Of a DNA stretch of 64,000 bases, positions 32,950-46,235 are shown piece after piece. The stretch is from Triatoma infestans. Its lineage: Eukaryota; Arthropoda; Insecta; Hemiptera; Reduviidae. Numbering within the stretch: the first letter of the stretch is position 1; each line of letters starts with the position of its first letter. The notes beneath the pieces are model-generated. The model was given only the letters and a program-made list of their open reading frames with translations. It was not told where the DNA came from and made no database searches. Position numbers and translations under genes: made by a program. The stretch lies in NCBI GenBank assembly GCA_011037195.1, contig JAAEAF010004273.1, positions 1 to 64,000 on the forward strand. The letters run 5' to 3'.

Positions 32950-33953
32950 CTAGGGGAAGGTGAAAAGTTCTCGGCCTACCCCATAGATGGTATATCGCCA
33001 ACAGAAATTCATCCAAAGTTGGTGAAAGTATATAAGGAGTCTGCACCTTCGCATCAAAAGCAAAAAAAAATAGGAGCCGAGTTTAAACGTGGTTGAAGAT
33101 GATCCACGTGAAGGACGGCCAAAAACTGCAACTACCGAAGAAAATATCGAGAAGATACACAATATTGTTCGATTCACCCGATATTGTCATTTTTCACGAA
33201 AACTGAGTATGAGAAAGCTTTGTGCAATTGTTAAATGCTGATCACAAACAAATGACGAATCTAGTTTCTCAGCAATGCTCATGCCGTTTTAAGAAGAATC
33301 CAATCGATTCTAAGCTGATTTGATACAATGGATGAAACGTGGGTCCACCACTTTATACCTGAGTCAAAACAATAGTCCAAGCAGTGGGTGGAAGCCGGTG
33401 GCTCTACATCGAAGAAAGCAAAGACAATTGCATCGGTTGGAAAGGTTATGGCTGTGTTTTCTGGGATTCCAAAGGGATTCTTTTAATTGACTACCTACCA
33501 AAGAGTCAAACAATTAATGGGGAATACTATACACATCTTCTTGACCAGCTAGATGGAAAAAATACAGAGAAATGGCCTGGTTTGCAAAAGAAAAAACCCT
33601 CTTTTACCAGCACACTGCACCCGCCCACAAAAGCGCTTTGGCAATGGGAAAATGAGGGATTTGAAGTATGAATTCTTGGAACATCCTCCCTATTTGCCAG
33701 ATTTGACTCCCTCTGACTTTCATCTATTCCCGAACCTTAGACAATTGTGGCTGGAAAACGTTTTAGGACCTTGAAGAGGTGATAGCAGCGGTAAATGGAT
33801 ATTTTGAAGACCTTCCAGAATCCCACTTCAGGCACGGAATCCAGTTATTGGGGAAACGTGGGACAAAGTGTATTGAGCTAAAGAGAGGCTTCATTGAGAA
33901 AATAAAAAAACTCTTTTTCACTATTAGGCCGAGAACTTTTCACCTTGCCCAAG
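32950..33953 (+). mobile_element. mariner element
   Basis: Inverted ends of about 28 bp (AGGTGAAAAGTTCTCGGCCTA at the left, complement at 33925-33953) bound a 1 kb insert carrying a decayed mariner transposase on the forward strand. TA precedes the left end; the right flank reads TTA. Confidence 0.85.
33018..33900 (+). pseudogene. mariner transposase, frameshifted
   Basis: Pieces in several frames show EDDPREGRPKTATTEENIEK, MDETWVHHFIPESK with the first catalytic Asp (about 33328), FWDSKGILLIDYLPK with the second, and PPYLPDLTPSDFHLFPNL with the third, the DD34D arrangement of mariners. The N-terminal DNA-binding part is degraded. It would cut and paste the element if intact. Confidence 0.85.
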
Positions 33954-35000
33954 TTATTTATATACTTTTTCATAACTATATTCAGAAAATAGATTATATA
34001 TATCTATTCTACATATGTGTATTAAAAAATAAGCAATTTATTGTTCCGTTAACAGTCACGATTTCGGTCACGGTTTTTTACATGTTTTTGCATTAATACT
34101 GCAAATTTGGCTGCAAATTTCAAACGGCTTGCCCATTTGGCATAGAAGTTTCTTGAGAATATTAAGAGGGGAAAGGGCTTGGGCACCGAAGGTCCCAGAG
34201 AGGCGAAGCCCCCATAAAATGCGTTAATATTGCAAATTCCGGTGGGCGGAATTTCAAACAATGTTTTAAAACAAATACGGTCCAATCAGGCCACACGAAA
34301 CATTAACAGAGAAAATCACCTGATGTCGGGTTGGCCCATCAATCGTGGATTCTCCAGCGCCCATGAACTAAAAATCCATCCATTAATAACAATGTTATTA
34401 TGAATTTAGATTCATCAGTCCATAAAATAATGATACAATATGCAAATTAAATAAATAATATAATGAATGCAAATTCAGCACCCAAATTATCCATATATGT
34501 TTAAAAAATTTAAACGACGGAAATAATCATCTTCCCCCCAAGCCTTGCAGTCTGTAAATTATAAAATTAATATACGTCGAATCAATCTTTTGAAAATCCC
34601 TATGTATTCCCAGCTTGTCTGAGTATGCGTTAGGATTTACGACAAAATAGAATTACTTATCAATTCCGTAATATGCCGTCCTCAGCCTTCTTATACTTTG
34701 AATACGAGTTATGCAGTGGCATGAAAGTTTCCTTCCAAAGGTTTGAAAATTGAGAAATGTTTACACACTCGATTCGAATATTTCTCAGCATACGAACGCG
34801 TAGTCAGATGTGCATTCCCACAAAGATGTCTTACATGTAGATTTTTTTGTTCGCTACAACTAGGCCTATTATTTATCTTTAAGAAATATCGTGTTTCCAA
34901 TAATAACAAACTTATTTCAAAAATTTGATGTGAAACACTCACACGACATTCTCTTACTGCGAAATGGCAAATTTTCTTCACACTTACAATCCTTATTAGT
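33954..35000. other. no recognisable gene
   Basis: Short open frames on both strands lack domains. The stretch 34030-34280 is slightly GC-richer. Nothing is supported. Confidence 0.5.
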
Positions 35001-36140
35001 GTTTAAAGCCGTCGGCATTTTTATGGAGAAAATCACCAAAAACAGAAAAACCTATTCCGTAAAGTGGCACTTCCGCTCAACTGATTTCCTTCAAACTGGA
35101 AATTTTGGCAACTTATATAATTCTAATTAATATTATTTAGTTGGCAGAATTGTGTAATGAACTGAAATAGCACATTCAAAGAAAATATAACCCCACCCCC
35201 TCCCCTTAAATGAATTTTCCCGGAAAATGTTTCAAATAACAGCTCTTTGTAAGTGTAGTGAATATTTAAAGTTTAAAGAAAATCGCTGGAGCGCTTTTAG
35301 AGAAAATAACAGAAAACTAAAAACTACTTTCAGTAAAGCTACATTCAGTTTGGATGGTAGAATTTGTATAATCAACTATGATAGCACTTTAGAGAAAAAC
35401 AACTCTCCCCTCCCCCAAAAGCCCTCTTAAAAGACTTTACCAGGAGAAATGTTTCAAATAAAAGTTGTAGCTCTTTATATATGGAGTTCACATTTCTAGT
35501 TTAAAGAAAATGTTTGGAGCCGTTTTCGACAAAATACCAGAAAACAGAAAAATATATTTCAGTAAAAACGCAACTTTCGGTATCTGATTTTCTGCAAACT
35601 CGGGAATTCGACAGCATATTTAATTCTAATTAATATTATTTAGATGACAGAATTGTGTAATAACTGAAATAGCACTTGAGCGAAAACATAACGCCACCCC
35701 TCCACAAATGCAATGCCCTTAAATGAATTTTCCCGCAGAAATGTTTCAAATAAAAGTTGTAGCTCTTTGTATGTGTAGTTGATAAATCATGTTTAAAGAA
35801 AATCGTTGGAGCAGTTTTCGAGAAAATCAGAAAAACTGAAAAAAATAATTTAGTAAAGTGGAACTTCCGGTTGGTGGATTTTGCCCGAAATCTTCGTGTC
35901 TGATACGGTGGTAGTACCTAAACGGAATACCAAGTTTAAGCTTTCTGCAACTTTTCGTTTTGGAAATATTCTTTTCATACACATCCACAACACACACAGA
36001 CCATTTTCTAAAAACCAATTTTTTGGCCTTATTTCCGAAAACTCAATTTGAAAAACTTTCAAAAACGATTGCAATACTTGCTCTTCTGATGGGTAGTCCA
36101 ATCTTGATAACAACTCAAGCTGTATTAGTACACACGCACT
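35000..36140 (-). repeat. dispersed repeat family A, longest copy
   Basis: Complement of the block order at 10295 and 46236. At least three modules of about 270-300 bp recur, each with a CAAATAAAAGTTGTAGCTC-like word, a TGAATTTTCCC word, a C-rich patch and a GAACTTCCGGTT-like word. It ends near 36130 with the complement of the ACTCAATTT/CCGAAA block. Confidence 0.7.
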
Positions 36141-36149
36141 AGATATACA

Positions 36150-38680
36150 GGGTGGGGATAACCCTTACAGCCCTTACTATTATTAGTTAGAGGAAGTAAA
36201 AAGATAATTCAAAAGCAGAAATATCAATATCACACAGCAACCTAAGCATTCCAAAATCCTAAACTATTTAATAAGAGTAAGGACAAAAGCAAATAAAATA
36301 TGTAGAAGCGTGGCGTGTATAAGTTTTATCTGTATTTTTTAATGATCATTTTCGGTCATGCATTTATTTTATTATATTCCCTGCTATTTCACTTCTAATA
36401 ATAAGTTTGTTTACAAAATAAAGAAAAAATCAAAAAGCAACACAGGTGTTTAGAAAGAGTGAGCATGAGAAAACTTCATTAAACTAAAATGAATGTAGCA
36501 TGCGTAATATTAATCCAATTATGTATATTGAATTTGGTAACTTTTTCCACGAAAAATGAAAATTAGTTTTCTAAGTTGCAAAGAAATGTGTTGCTTTGAA
36601 ATGAATTAGTTCCGGGATCCGCCATTTCGGATCACTTAAACAATTTTTGATGACAAATTGATGATGATTTTTTTAAACAAATTTTGATGACAAATTTGAA
36701 AATTTTAGCCAAAACTAGGGAGGTTACAAAAAAAAAAATGAAAATTACTTTCTGTCTTCAAGTTAAGGGGGAACTCGCATTCCCATTGCAACCATTCGCT
36801 AAAAACTTTTTGTTCATGCTCAGGCGGCTTTAAGGCATGTATTTCGGTGTTACACGTATTTGATTCGAGAAAATAATAATGAAAGATATTTGGCACATGA
36901 AAGTTAAAAAATTGTTCTATAATTAACCAATAGTAAAGTGATAACTCTTACTAGAAAAGGGAATCGATAAGGTTGTTTGCCATATCGATTACAACTCATT
37001 GGATGATTTATGTATTGTACTCAGCTAGCAGACAACCATGGAGTTCAGTAAATTTACTTCCATTTAAATGAATAAAGATAATGAAATTGAAATAGATAAA
37101 GGACTAGTACTGCTAATGTGATTAAATTTTCGTTTCTACAAAGGATTGGTAAATAATTTGTTGCCATTCAGACGCTGTCGTTTATCTGCTGTCCATTCAA
37201 CTTGCTCTGTAATATATCAACATGGCGCCAAAACCGGAGCTTCCAAATTTGCAGTAAATTAAAGTTATATTATTTAAATAGCATTGCACATTTCAAGTAC
37301 TTCAGAGTATTTCTATAAAATATCATTTAAAATATTAATTCTTCTAGAGATAGGATACAGAATCAAAAAATCCTGATTGCACCCCTGAGAGATTCTTCGC
37401 AAAAAGCATGCCATGAAAAAATATACAATTACCCTTTTATATGCTCAATTCAATGCAATAAACCTCTTCTTTAACTTGCAAGGGTGAGGAAAAAAGCGGA
37501 GGTTTAACTTCTCCAGATGAGCCCCGGGAGACAGTTTGAATGGCAGCTGATGTGGCGTTTCAGGAAGAGGTGAAGTTTGTGACGAGCCTCCTATTCTGAT
37601 GGAGTGTATCAGAACAGTCGGACGTGTTATGTCGTTTTTTTATGTTTGGTTTTTTTAAGCGCATCAGCTGCGATGGCTATTAGCGCTGCAACTCTATACA
37701 TAATGTCTCAAGCGTATATATTACATTCTGAGTATATTCTAAGACTTTCTATATCCCCGACTTTCTTTACCACTGGTGTGCCCTCCTATCTAAATTGCCT
37801 ACCTTGTCATTTCCCTTTACTTCTGCGTCCATTTTCCAACTCACTCATTCTCATCAGCAAATATACAACCCAAATAATTTCACTCCAAACGGAAAATCCT
37901 ATTAACACATACGCAGCAAACGTCCCGAACATTCACTCGCCACATTCATACACCTGAATTCAATTGGGAAGTAATTACTCAATGTTATTCTACTTCTAAA
38001 TGTCCTAAGCCTACTACACACATTCTAAAAACGTTGCCTGTATACACATAATAGTGATTCTCTTATTTATAATAAATAGATCTTTAAAAAAGACTATACA
38101 TACCTATCCCTAAAGAAGAATTAAATATAATAAAAAAAGTATAATATATGGCGAACAGTTAAAATTGAAGCATTACAATGGGGGCAAATTGGTTTACTTT
38201 TTCCTAACATTAAGTGAGAATGACTAATTATAGTATGACCGATAGCCTTGTGAGGACTATTATTTCCTGCCTAGAAAAGGATTCCATATTAATTACTTTA
38301 AGGTCTGGTCTTATTGATTTCAATTGTGTGTCAATACACAACCACATTACCTTCCAGTTCTCTAAAATCTCTGCCTTTACAGTACTTATTAGGTCATCGA
38401 TTCTTATTTCCGTATTGCTTATGTCGAGAGGTGATGGTCATCTGACGTACCTCAGGGAGTCTCCTGTTTCGGGAAAGAGAGAGTAGTGATCGGATTCCGG
38501 AAGGATAGCAAAATCGTTAATCAGAGGAACAGAATCACAGGTCCTTCAAGTCCACATCAAAAAGACCATCAGAACAATTATTTCAAAGTTATTCACAAAT
38601 CTCAAGCAACTTCTTTAGTATTATCATTCACCAACCAGTCTTTGGGATATCAAAATGAACGGCACTTCCAACTATAAGTA
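36150..38680. other. no recognisable gene
   Basis: About 2.5 kb of AT-rich sequence. A forward open frame at 37604-37957 begins with a hydrophobic stretch but has no recognisable domain and is probably incidental. No RNA gene or element edge was found. Confidence 0.45.
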
Positions 38681-38749
38681 AGCAAGCCATCAGCAAGATG
38701 TTAGAGATCACTCACTCACTCTTGCATCAAGACCCACTTAACCAGGCAG

Positions 38750-39290
38750 GACTATTCCACCACTTCTTCTTCTCGTGCTTGTCAAAAGATCAGCAGGATT
38801 ATATTCTGATGGCACATGACGCCACTCATAATTGACTCTCAAATCATAAATCTCTGAGACTCGGCCTCGATGGTGAGCTTATCCATGCTAGTGCAACAGT
38901 AGAATCATACTATAAGTTGTGCCGCCAATTAACCTTTATCATTGCTCTCTTCACGTTATGCATTAAATACGACAGCAGTAAGGCACCACACAGTTCTAAT
39001 CTTGGGATTGATAATGCTTCATTTGAGCTACTCGAAATTTAGAGCATAAGAGTTCACTTTTGATAAACCATTTGCGTTGACTGTACGAACCTAAATCGCT
39101 GCCCCATATGCTAACTCTGACGCGTCGCAGAAACCGTGGAGTTCTATTCCAAGTGAGTGATCGCTTATGACGCTTCTTGGTATTTTAATGTATTCCAAAA
39201 AGGTTGGTTGCTGTCGCAATCTTAACCCATTGTTTTGCATATCCGGTGGTAGCACATCGTCCCAGTTTCTAGAGATGCTGAATGAAAATT
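38750..39290 (-). pseudogene. BEL/Pao RNase H region fragment
   Basis: The reverse strand reads LHGFCDASELAYGAAI, then ALSIPRLELCGALLLSYL and YEWRHVPSEYNPADLLT in different frames. These are hallmark blocks of BEL/Pao RNase H and connection domains. Frameshifts and stops separate them. No LTRs were found. Confidence 0.75.
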
Positions 39291-39419
39291 TTTGAATTTA
39301 TTATTACTGGCCCTACTAATAGATTCTAGTACTTCTACTTCTAGAGGGTCATATATATTTGAGAAACGTTGGCAAGAATGTAAAGCTTTTCAATCAACCC
39401 CGACCAACCTCCAAAAAAA

Positions 39420-41850
39420 AAGAAGCATATTACAATACCACAAATTAGACAGATAGAAAAAATATAAAAATTATTAATAATAATAATATAATACTGTATG
39501 TATGAATATAATACATATTACAGCCAGTTTGGTGTATTACAATATTTGTACAATATATATATATAAACCAAAATAAGAATAATAATAATCCAAAATGGCA
39601 GACTGATAACTAACAGTAACTAATAAATTAATAGATTAATAACAAAAATAAGAATTATTCTTCGATACAAAATAATCTTAATTTTAACACATTACAGATA
39701 TAATAATAAATACTGTTTAATTGTTCATTGTCTGATATATTTAATAAATTTAATAGATTATCACTATCTGTTAGATCTTGTACAATATATTTACTTAAAA
39801 AATTATTTCTATAAGGTAAATAAATAGGACATTCCAGCAGAAGATGTTTTAAGGTCTCCAACCCATGGAGGTTACATACACAACATACCTCTTCGCTCTC
39901 AATTCTGTAACTAGTACCTTCAATATACAAATTAATGATAGTCCTGTTACATAGCCTTAGCTGCATAATTGTTCGCTGGTTTTTAATATTATTATTATTA
40001 TTAAGTATATAGAATTCCCCTTGTCCAACAGAGCAAATACATCTATACAATGGATTATAGTTACTATTCAATACTCTGTTCACATCATTACTTAGAGTGT
40101 GATTAGACCATCTTTCTACTATTTCATCTTTAATTTTTGTAACCAACTCCACACTTATCGTCCCACCAATCGTATCAGGGTAGTCAAGAGATAGAAGAAT
40201 ATTATATAATCGACCAAACCACGATATATTTGTCATCTTACGATTATTATTTTTTATTGTATGACACCCAAGAATTAAGCACCGTTCTGCAAGAACATTC
40301 GAATCTCTGGAAAGCAAATTTACCCACCGATTTAACGCTCTTTTCAATATAGTTACGTAAGCGGTTTGATACCTAGTTCTAGCCTACAAAATGATGGGGT
40401 GTGCACCGAGATAGATGAAACAAGTTCTTATAGAAAGTCGTTTGCATTTTTTCAATAGTCTCCAAACTGCCAAGCGACCACAATTCAGCTGCATAGAGAG
40501 CTGTCGCAGCTGAAATAGAATTAAACAGACTCGACCTAGTATCCCAAGAAGTTACTTTTGCTTTAATTAAAATCTGTTTCACCCTTCCCGCCGCTTGGAT
40601 ACCTTTGTTTAAAAAATGACTAACCGCCAAACGAAAATTATCTGTACAGCTGAAGGGGGCGCCTAAATACGTATAACTATTAGTGTATTGTAACAAAGTA
40701 CCAGCTACTTTCAAAGGTAACAGATTTTTACATTTTGGTGACGAACGGAAAACCACAACTTTACTCTTTACAGTGTTGATGGACAGAAAATTTTCGGCAC
40801 AGTACTTTTCAAGCGTATTTAATTTACTTTGAGCGTCAGAACGCGTATCTGCAAAAATAACCAGGTCGTCTGCATAAAGCAAACAGAGAATATCGCCATA
40901 CACATCAAAACTTATTCCGGAAAGCCCACTTTCATAAAAGAACCTTACAAAATCAGAGAGGAATATTGAAAAGAGGAGCGGAGAAAGAGATTCTCCTTGC
41001 AGAACTCTTTTCATAATTCTTATACCATTACTAATAGATCACATTATTAAGTTTTAACTTGAAATATGAATTTACGTATAAATTTTCAAGTATTCTAATG
41101 ATTTTGCTGCTGATACCAAAAGAATGCATTTTATGCCATAATAAACTATGATTTATATTGTCGAATGGTTTCTGGAGATCAATAGAAATAGCAAACAGAT
41201 ACTTTTTTTGACTTTGTTATTTAAATGTACCAATGAATCCAAAACAAATAAATTGTACAGACAAGATCGGTTTTTTCTCTGAAGCCTGACTGTTCCGTTG
41301 GTAATATACCAATTAAGTCACACCATTGCTCTAATCTTACACTCAACACAGAAGTGAACAGTTTACAAGTGATCTTGAACAATGCAATACCTCTATAATT
41401 ATTAACAACGTCCTTATTTCCTTTCTTGTGTAATAGGGTCAGTATTATCTCGGGCCATTTACGAGGTATTTGCTCTGTGAATAATATTACATTATATAAG
41501 TTTAGCAAATAATGTTCCCATTCAGGCGTAAGATGTTTAAATATTTCATATGGTATACCATCCAGCCCCGCTGACTTATTATTTTTACTTTTAGATATAA
41601 CGAACTGAAGTTCCTCCAACGATATAGGAGAATCAAGAAGAGTATCACCTAGATTTGAGAAATTCTGTTTAATAATTGTGCAAGTAGGATAAACAGAATT
41701 AAAATAATCAAACCAAGTTTCACTTTCAATTTCATTTTGGACAACATTTTTTGGCGATAATTTTTTTACCGCAAACCAGAATTCCCTTGCTTTAATTTCC
41801 AGAATAATCTCGAGTTTTTCGTTCTTTCGGATTCTCCGTTCACCGTTAAT
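39420..41850 (-). mobile_element. LINE, 5'-truncated
   Basis: Reverse-strand RT and C-terminal region of the family also present at 21.5-22.4 kb and 51.0-52.1 kb. The 3' UTR extends to about 39420, ending in an A/T-rich run. ORF1 and most of the endonuclease are missing. Confidence 0.75.
39655..41820 (-). pseudogene. LINE reverse transcriptase
   Basis: 41221-41619 holds SKSKNNKSAGLDGIPYEIFK, KWPEIILTLLHKKGNKDVVN and NYRGIALFKI; 40379-41014 holds SLSPLLFSIFLSDF and the catalytic LYADDLVIFADT (about 40855-40885), then SWDTRSSLFNSISAATALYA. 39655-40347 is the C-terminal domain ending with VCCVCNLHGLETLKHLLLEC. At least two frame breaks (near 41220 and 40365) interrupt it. Its function would be target-primed copying of LINE RNA. 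Confidence 0.8.
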
Positions 41851-42315
41851 ATATATCGGCCCTTATTCTAGGCGTATTTTCACATTCTTGCGTCATTGCT
41901 CAAGTCTCACTACCGAACTTATTTATGTTTTACAACAAATAATTTTCGCCGGATGCGACAAATTCTTAATGCAAAGCTTTCTGTAAAGCATATAAACACC
42001 TATTTCCTGCTGTTACTTCCCTTTTACTTCAGCGCTGATGTCACTATTTGCTGTCAGAACGGAGCTAAGGTATTTAAGCATGTCGCATGTGGAGAAGTGT
42101 AAAATGACTAATGACAATTTGAAGTTGCTCTTCTCGATAACTCTGGAGCCTTGAGGTGCGCATAAGCTTCGTCTTCTCTTCGTCCATAACCCTTACAGAC
42201 CTGGAAATTGTTTCTTTATAGATTTTACTTTTTTGGGGATAATTGATGTTATATAGTCCCTTAATGTAAAAAATAAAAATAAAAAAATTCTTTTTTTATC
42301 CCTTTGAAAAGGGAC
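41851..42315. other. no recognisable gene
   Basis: Spacer between the LINE and the piggyBac-like element with no supported feature. Confidence 0.5.
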
Positions 42316-44460
42316 TAACACAATTGTGTGAGTTAGGAATATGAACAAAAAAATAATTTCACATTTTTTATTTATGAATTGATTTGAAACAATAATTTTT
42401 CACGAACAAACATAAGTAAATATTACATTTCTCATATCTAGTTCTGGTTCGTGTTTTACAGCCCTGTCTCCTGCATATTCTAGCTGCAGTGAGATCGTCG
42501 ACTATTGGCCAATGATAGAAACCATCACTTTTTTTGTCATCACACGGAAGAGGAGCTCGCCAGTTGATAGCCTTGTGGTCGGCTTTGTCTTCTGAGATAG
42601 AAAGTTCGTCGTGATATTCAGTTTTGGTGGGTGTAGATATTAGAGCTTCAGCTATTGACAGGAGGAAATGTAGCAAATCCATTACATTCTTCTTCGGTTT
42701 ATTTAATCTCTCACAGTCTAGCTTGTATTCCATCCAGGAATTTGTGAGAGCTACGTCCATGAAATGGAGTATGGTTTTCAGGGTCCATTTCTTTGTTTTC
42801 AGAAACGTACGATAATACTCCAGCATCTGATTAAAAATATCTACACCCCCCCATGTTCTGGTTGTGGGTGTGAACAATATTCGGGCAAGATACGGTAGCC
42901 TAATCTTTTCTTTTTTGTCCCATCTGTTCACAGAGCTTAAAGGTAAGGCTCCACACTTTGATGAAATGAGTGCTACTGCTTTATTATCTTTCCATTTGTA
43001 CGCACAGAATTTTTTTCAACCTTCTTTTGCAATAAATTGCTAGTATTCACCACTTTACATTTTTGTATCCTGTTTCCAGTTCAATCGAATTCTATTTGTC
43101 ATCAGAGTGCCAGTTGCGAATTTCTTTTGTGCACGCAGTTATTTGATTAAATTTATTGTGGTGAAATATCTGTCAAAAAAGATGTGACTATATTTTGGTA
43201 CTGATTCAGCGAGCCTTAATACCACTGCTGGTCCCAATCCAAGATCTCGTCGAGTTAGTGGCGTTCTTGAACCTTGGTACACTTCAAAATCAAGCATAAG
43301 TCCACGACTTGTTGTCAATACGAAATTTTTCAATCCTTCCGACCTTGGCTTATTAGGGACGAATTATTTTATAGCGCAGTGGCCTGTAAAAGGTATCATT
43401 TGTTCGTTCACAGAGTAATTACTGATCGTTCTCTCAATCTGCCAACACCCATTGCGTACTGCATCTATCACTGGCTGAACTTTCCACAAAAAATTGTCAA
43501 CAGGATCTGGTTTTGCATTTATGTCAACTAAGTGTAAACAGTTTCTCAAGTAAAAAAAATCTGTCTCTACTTATTGCATTATATACCATCGATAAAGCAA
43601 TTCCACGCTGAAAATACATTCGAATTCTAGGGTATGGATGCAACCCATTACAATATGGATTCCAAATAGTTTTTTTATTTATGCAGATGAAGTCTGCAAT
43701 TCTTTACCATATTTGGTCATGCTATACATAGCTGTATACGTAGCAGCCCTTTCAAAGAAATTATTGGTAAAATATTTTTCGAAATATTGGAGAGGCGTCA
43801 TGTTCTTCACTCCAATATTCTTCATGTCCGGTGCAGGGACAGGATGTGCAATTTTATTGTTCTTGTGTGGCTTAAAAGTCAGAGGAACTCCTTTTCGTTT
43901 AGCATGAGCAGTTCTGGGAGCAAATGAAGTTGAACTTGAAGTTGCCACATCTTGTGCAGGAACAATACGGGTTGATGATGAAGGTACACATAAAATCCAG
44001 CATCAGATGTACAATTCGAAACGTTGAAATGGGTCATAACACTATCGCTTTCTCCGTCATTTAAACTGACATTGTCTTCCGGGACAGTCATTTCACTTTC
44101 TCGTTCAAGAATTGCATTTTACATTGCAGTCTCAAGAGTTACCTCATCATCAGATTCTTCAATATCCGAGTCATCCGCTAATATGTTAAAAACTTCTTCC
44201 AAGTCACTCGGATTCCTCAAATTGTAATCTAAAATTGCAAATTACTTAAATAATAATAATAATAATAAGCCTTATTTTCATTTTGTATGAGAACGAATAA
44301 ATAAATAAAATATTTTTTATTTTAATTATTATAATAAAATAATATTTGTATTGTAACAATAATAATATTATTATTGTAAAACAATGTTGATAAATCAATT
44401 GAAAATTAGAATTTACATCTTGTTTGATCCGCCATCTTCCTAACTTACACAATCGTGTTA
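42316..44460 (-). mobile_element. piggyBac-like transposon
   Basis: Inverted ends read TAACACAATTGTGTGAGTTA (42316) and, at 44437-44460, the complement of a near-identical 24 bp sequence. The flanking tetranucleotides (CTAA and TTAT) could be decayed TTAA duplications, so the true end may start at CACAATTG. It encloses a decayed piggyBac transposase. Confidence 0.75.
42368..44200 (-). pseudogene. piggyBac-type transposase
   Basis: From right to left on the reverse strand: an acidic N-terminal part (43879-44091), the PHKNNKIAHP and MTPLQYFEKYFTNNFFE block (43679-43948), NFLWKVQPVIDAVRNGCWQI (43364-43549), GSRTPLTRRDLGLGPAVVLR and HIFFDRYFTTINLI (43139-43333), then TWGGVDIFNQMLEYYR (42368-42931), all typical of the piggyBac DDD domain. 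A Cys-rich C-terminal finger is partly present. Frameshifts break it in at least four places. Confidence 0.85.
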
Positions 44461-44879
44461 TTAATGTCTTCGTTGGTTCTATTTAATCCAAAAAAATAAT
44501 TTCAGTCGAAATTCTAACACTATCCTTTCGTAAATTTTTAAGAAAGTCAATCCTCAAAAAGAAATTTTAAATATCAATGAAACTAACCAAAAAAAGGTTT
44601 AGATACGTAATCGCAATCAATTGCTACTGTAAACGTTGACTGTCATATTTATTTTCTGTTGTTGACATAAATTGTAAACAACTGTCATAATTTCTTGCGA
44701 AAAGTAATTCAGCTAACGTGCTGCGATCTTTAAAAATGTGGTATCAAAAAGTTCACTAGAACCTACACAAACGTTGTGTTCAGGTCTGAGCCCAATGAAA
44801 TGAATATACAAGTACAAATTACTTCGAAGTGCTTAAGTGCCCATCCCAAACGTTTGTGTAAGTAGGGTTGGGAAGGGAT

Positions 44880-46225
44880 ATCCAGGACTCGTCCTCTTGC
44901 CGCTTATTCGACTTCTTCGAATGCTTCTCCTAATGCCATCCTTGGCCTAGCAATAATTAACACATGATCTGCATATGCCAAGTGGTGGGTCATCTTAAAT
45001 ATGGTACCTATCTGGTTCATCCTTATGGCTCTTACGGCCATTTCCAAGCATATGTTGACTATCACGGGAGATGGCGGCTCGCCGGTATCAATCCTCTTTC
45101 AATGGAGAAGCTTTCAGACAACGAGTTTTGCACTTTGACCTGACCACTGGTATCTCTCCAAATTAAACTCACCAGTTTTCTCGAGATTCTTAACATTGTA
45201 AGGGTCAGCGCTACTAGCGATTGATGCTATCATAGGCTTGTTTCAAGTCCATGAACAGTTGCTGTCAAAATTATATTCATGGTCTTTTCCAGTATTTTAC
45301 TACACGTGAAGATGTGATCCGCCGTGGCCCTTCCCCGTCTAACCACTGATACCCTCCCAGAATGTTTCCGACTGTTCTTTTTCTTGGTTCTTTTAGAAAT
45401 CGCTATCGACAGAATTTTATATGCTACTGAGAGCAAAGCAATGCCTCGATAATTCTCGCAATTGAGTTTATCACCTTTTTTATACATACAGAGCACAAAA
45501 TTGCCCTGCTCCATTCCTTTGGCATGCTTTCACTAATCCATAGTCCCAAATCAATTTATGAGGTTGTTCTATCACGGCATCTTCCACAGATTTCATCAAT
45601 TCTGCCTGTATTCCATCGCATCTAGGTGCTTTATGGTTTTCCAGTGACGCTATGATCTCTTCAAGCTCTTCCTTCTCTGGTGGTCCCCACCTGATCTCTC
45701 TCTAGTTGCCCCTCTTCTTCGTGATTGCCAAACATGTAACACTGGAAGTATCTACCCCATCTACTCTGAATCTCTATTCTACTGCATAGTAAATTCCTCC
45801 GTTCATCTCTGCAGTAATCTATTCTAGACTAGAAGCCCATCTTTATTTCTCTAACATCCTTATAGAATTTCCTATTCTGTTATGCAACAAAATCTGATTG
45901 CAGTTTGTCTAACTTCTCTCTTTCATATCTCCAATTCTTTTGCTTGCCCTTTGTTTACATCTTTTACCTTTTCCTATTATAATCTTCATAAGTTATTTTT
46001 GTTCTTCTTTGCAATATGTTAATTCTTAATTCATTCCTCTCTCTTACATTCCTCAACAAACCAGCCTTCTCTTCTCTCATGGGTCTATCTTCCAAGTATT
46101 TCCTCGCAGCATCATTTAAGACCCCTTTCAAATTATCCCACATCTCTTCTATATTATGTCCCGCGTGTAAAAATGGTTCTCCACTTGTCTTTAAATCTCT
46201 CTTTAATATTTTTATTTTATTTTAT
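44880..46225 (-). pseudogene. LINE endonuclease-RT fragment
   Basis: The reverse strand reads LENHKAPRCDGIQAELMK, then YKKGDKLNCENYRGIALLSV (45230-45514), RATADHIFTCSKILEKTMNI and, further on, HHLAYADHVLIIARPRMALG. The catalytic box is YADH rather than YADD. Upstream pieces (45780-46215) match the linker between endonuclease and RT. It ends at the beginning of a family A repeat. Confidence 0.75.
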
Positions 46226-46235
46226 TAATATTTTA

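Noticed and set aside
37604..37957. 117-codon forward ORF with a hydrophobic N-terminus
   Set aside because: No domain, no supporting context and poly-T derived hydrophobic residues; probably incidental.
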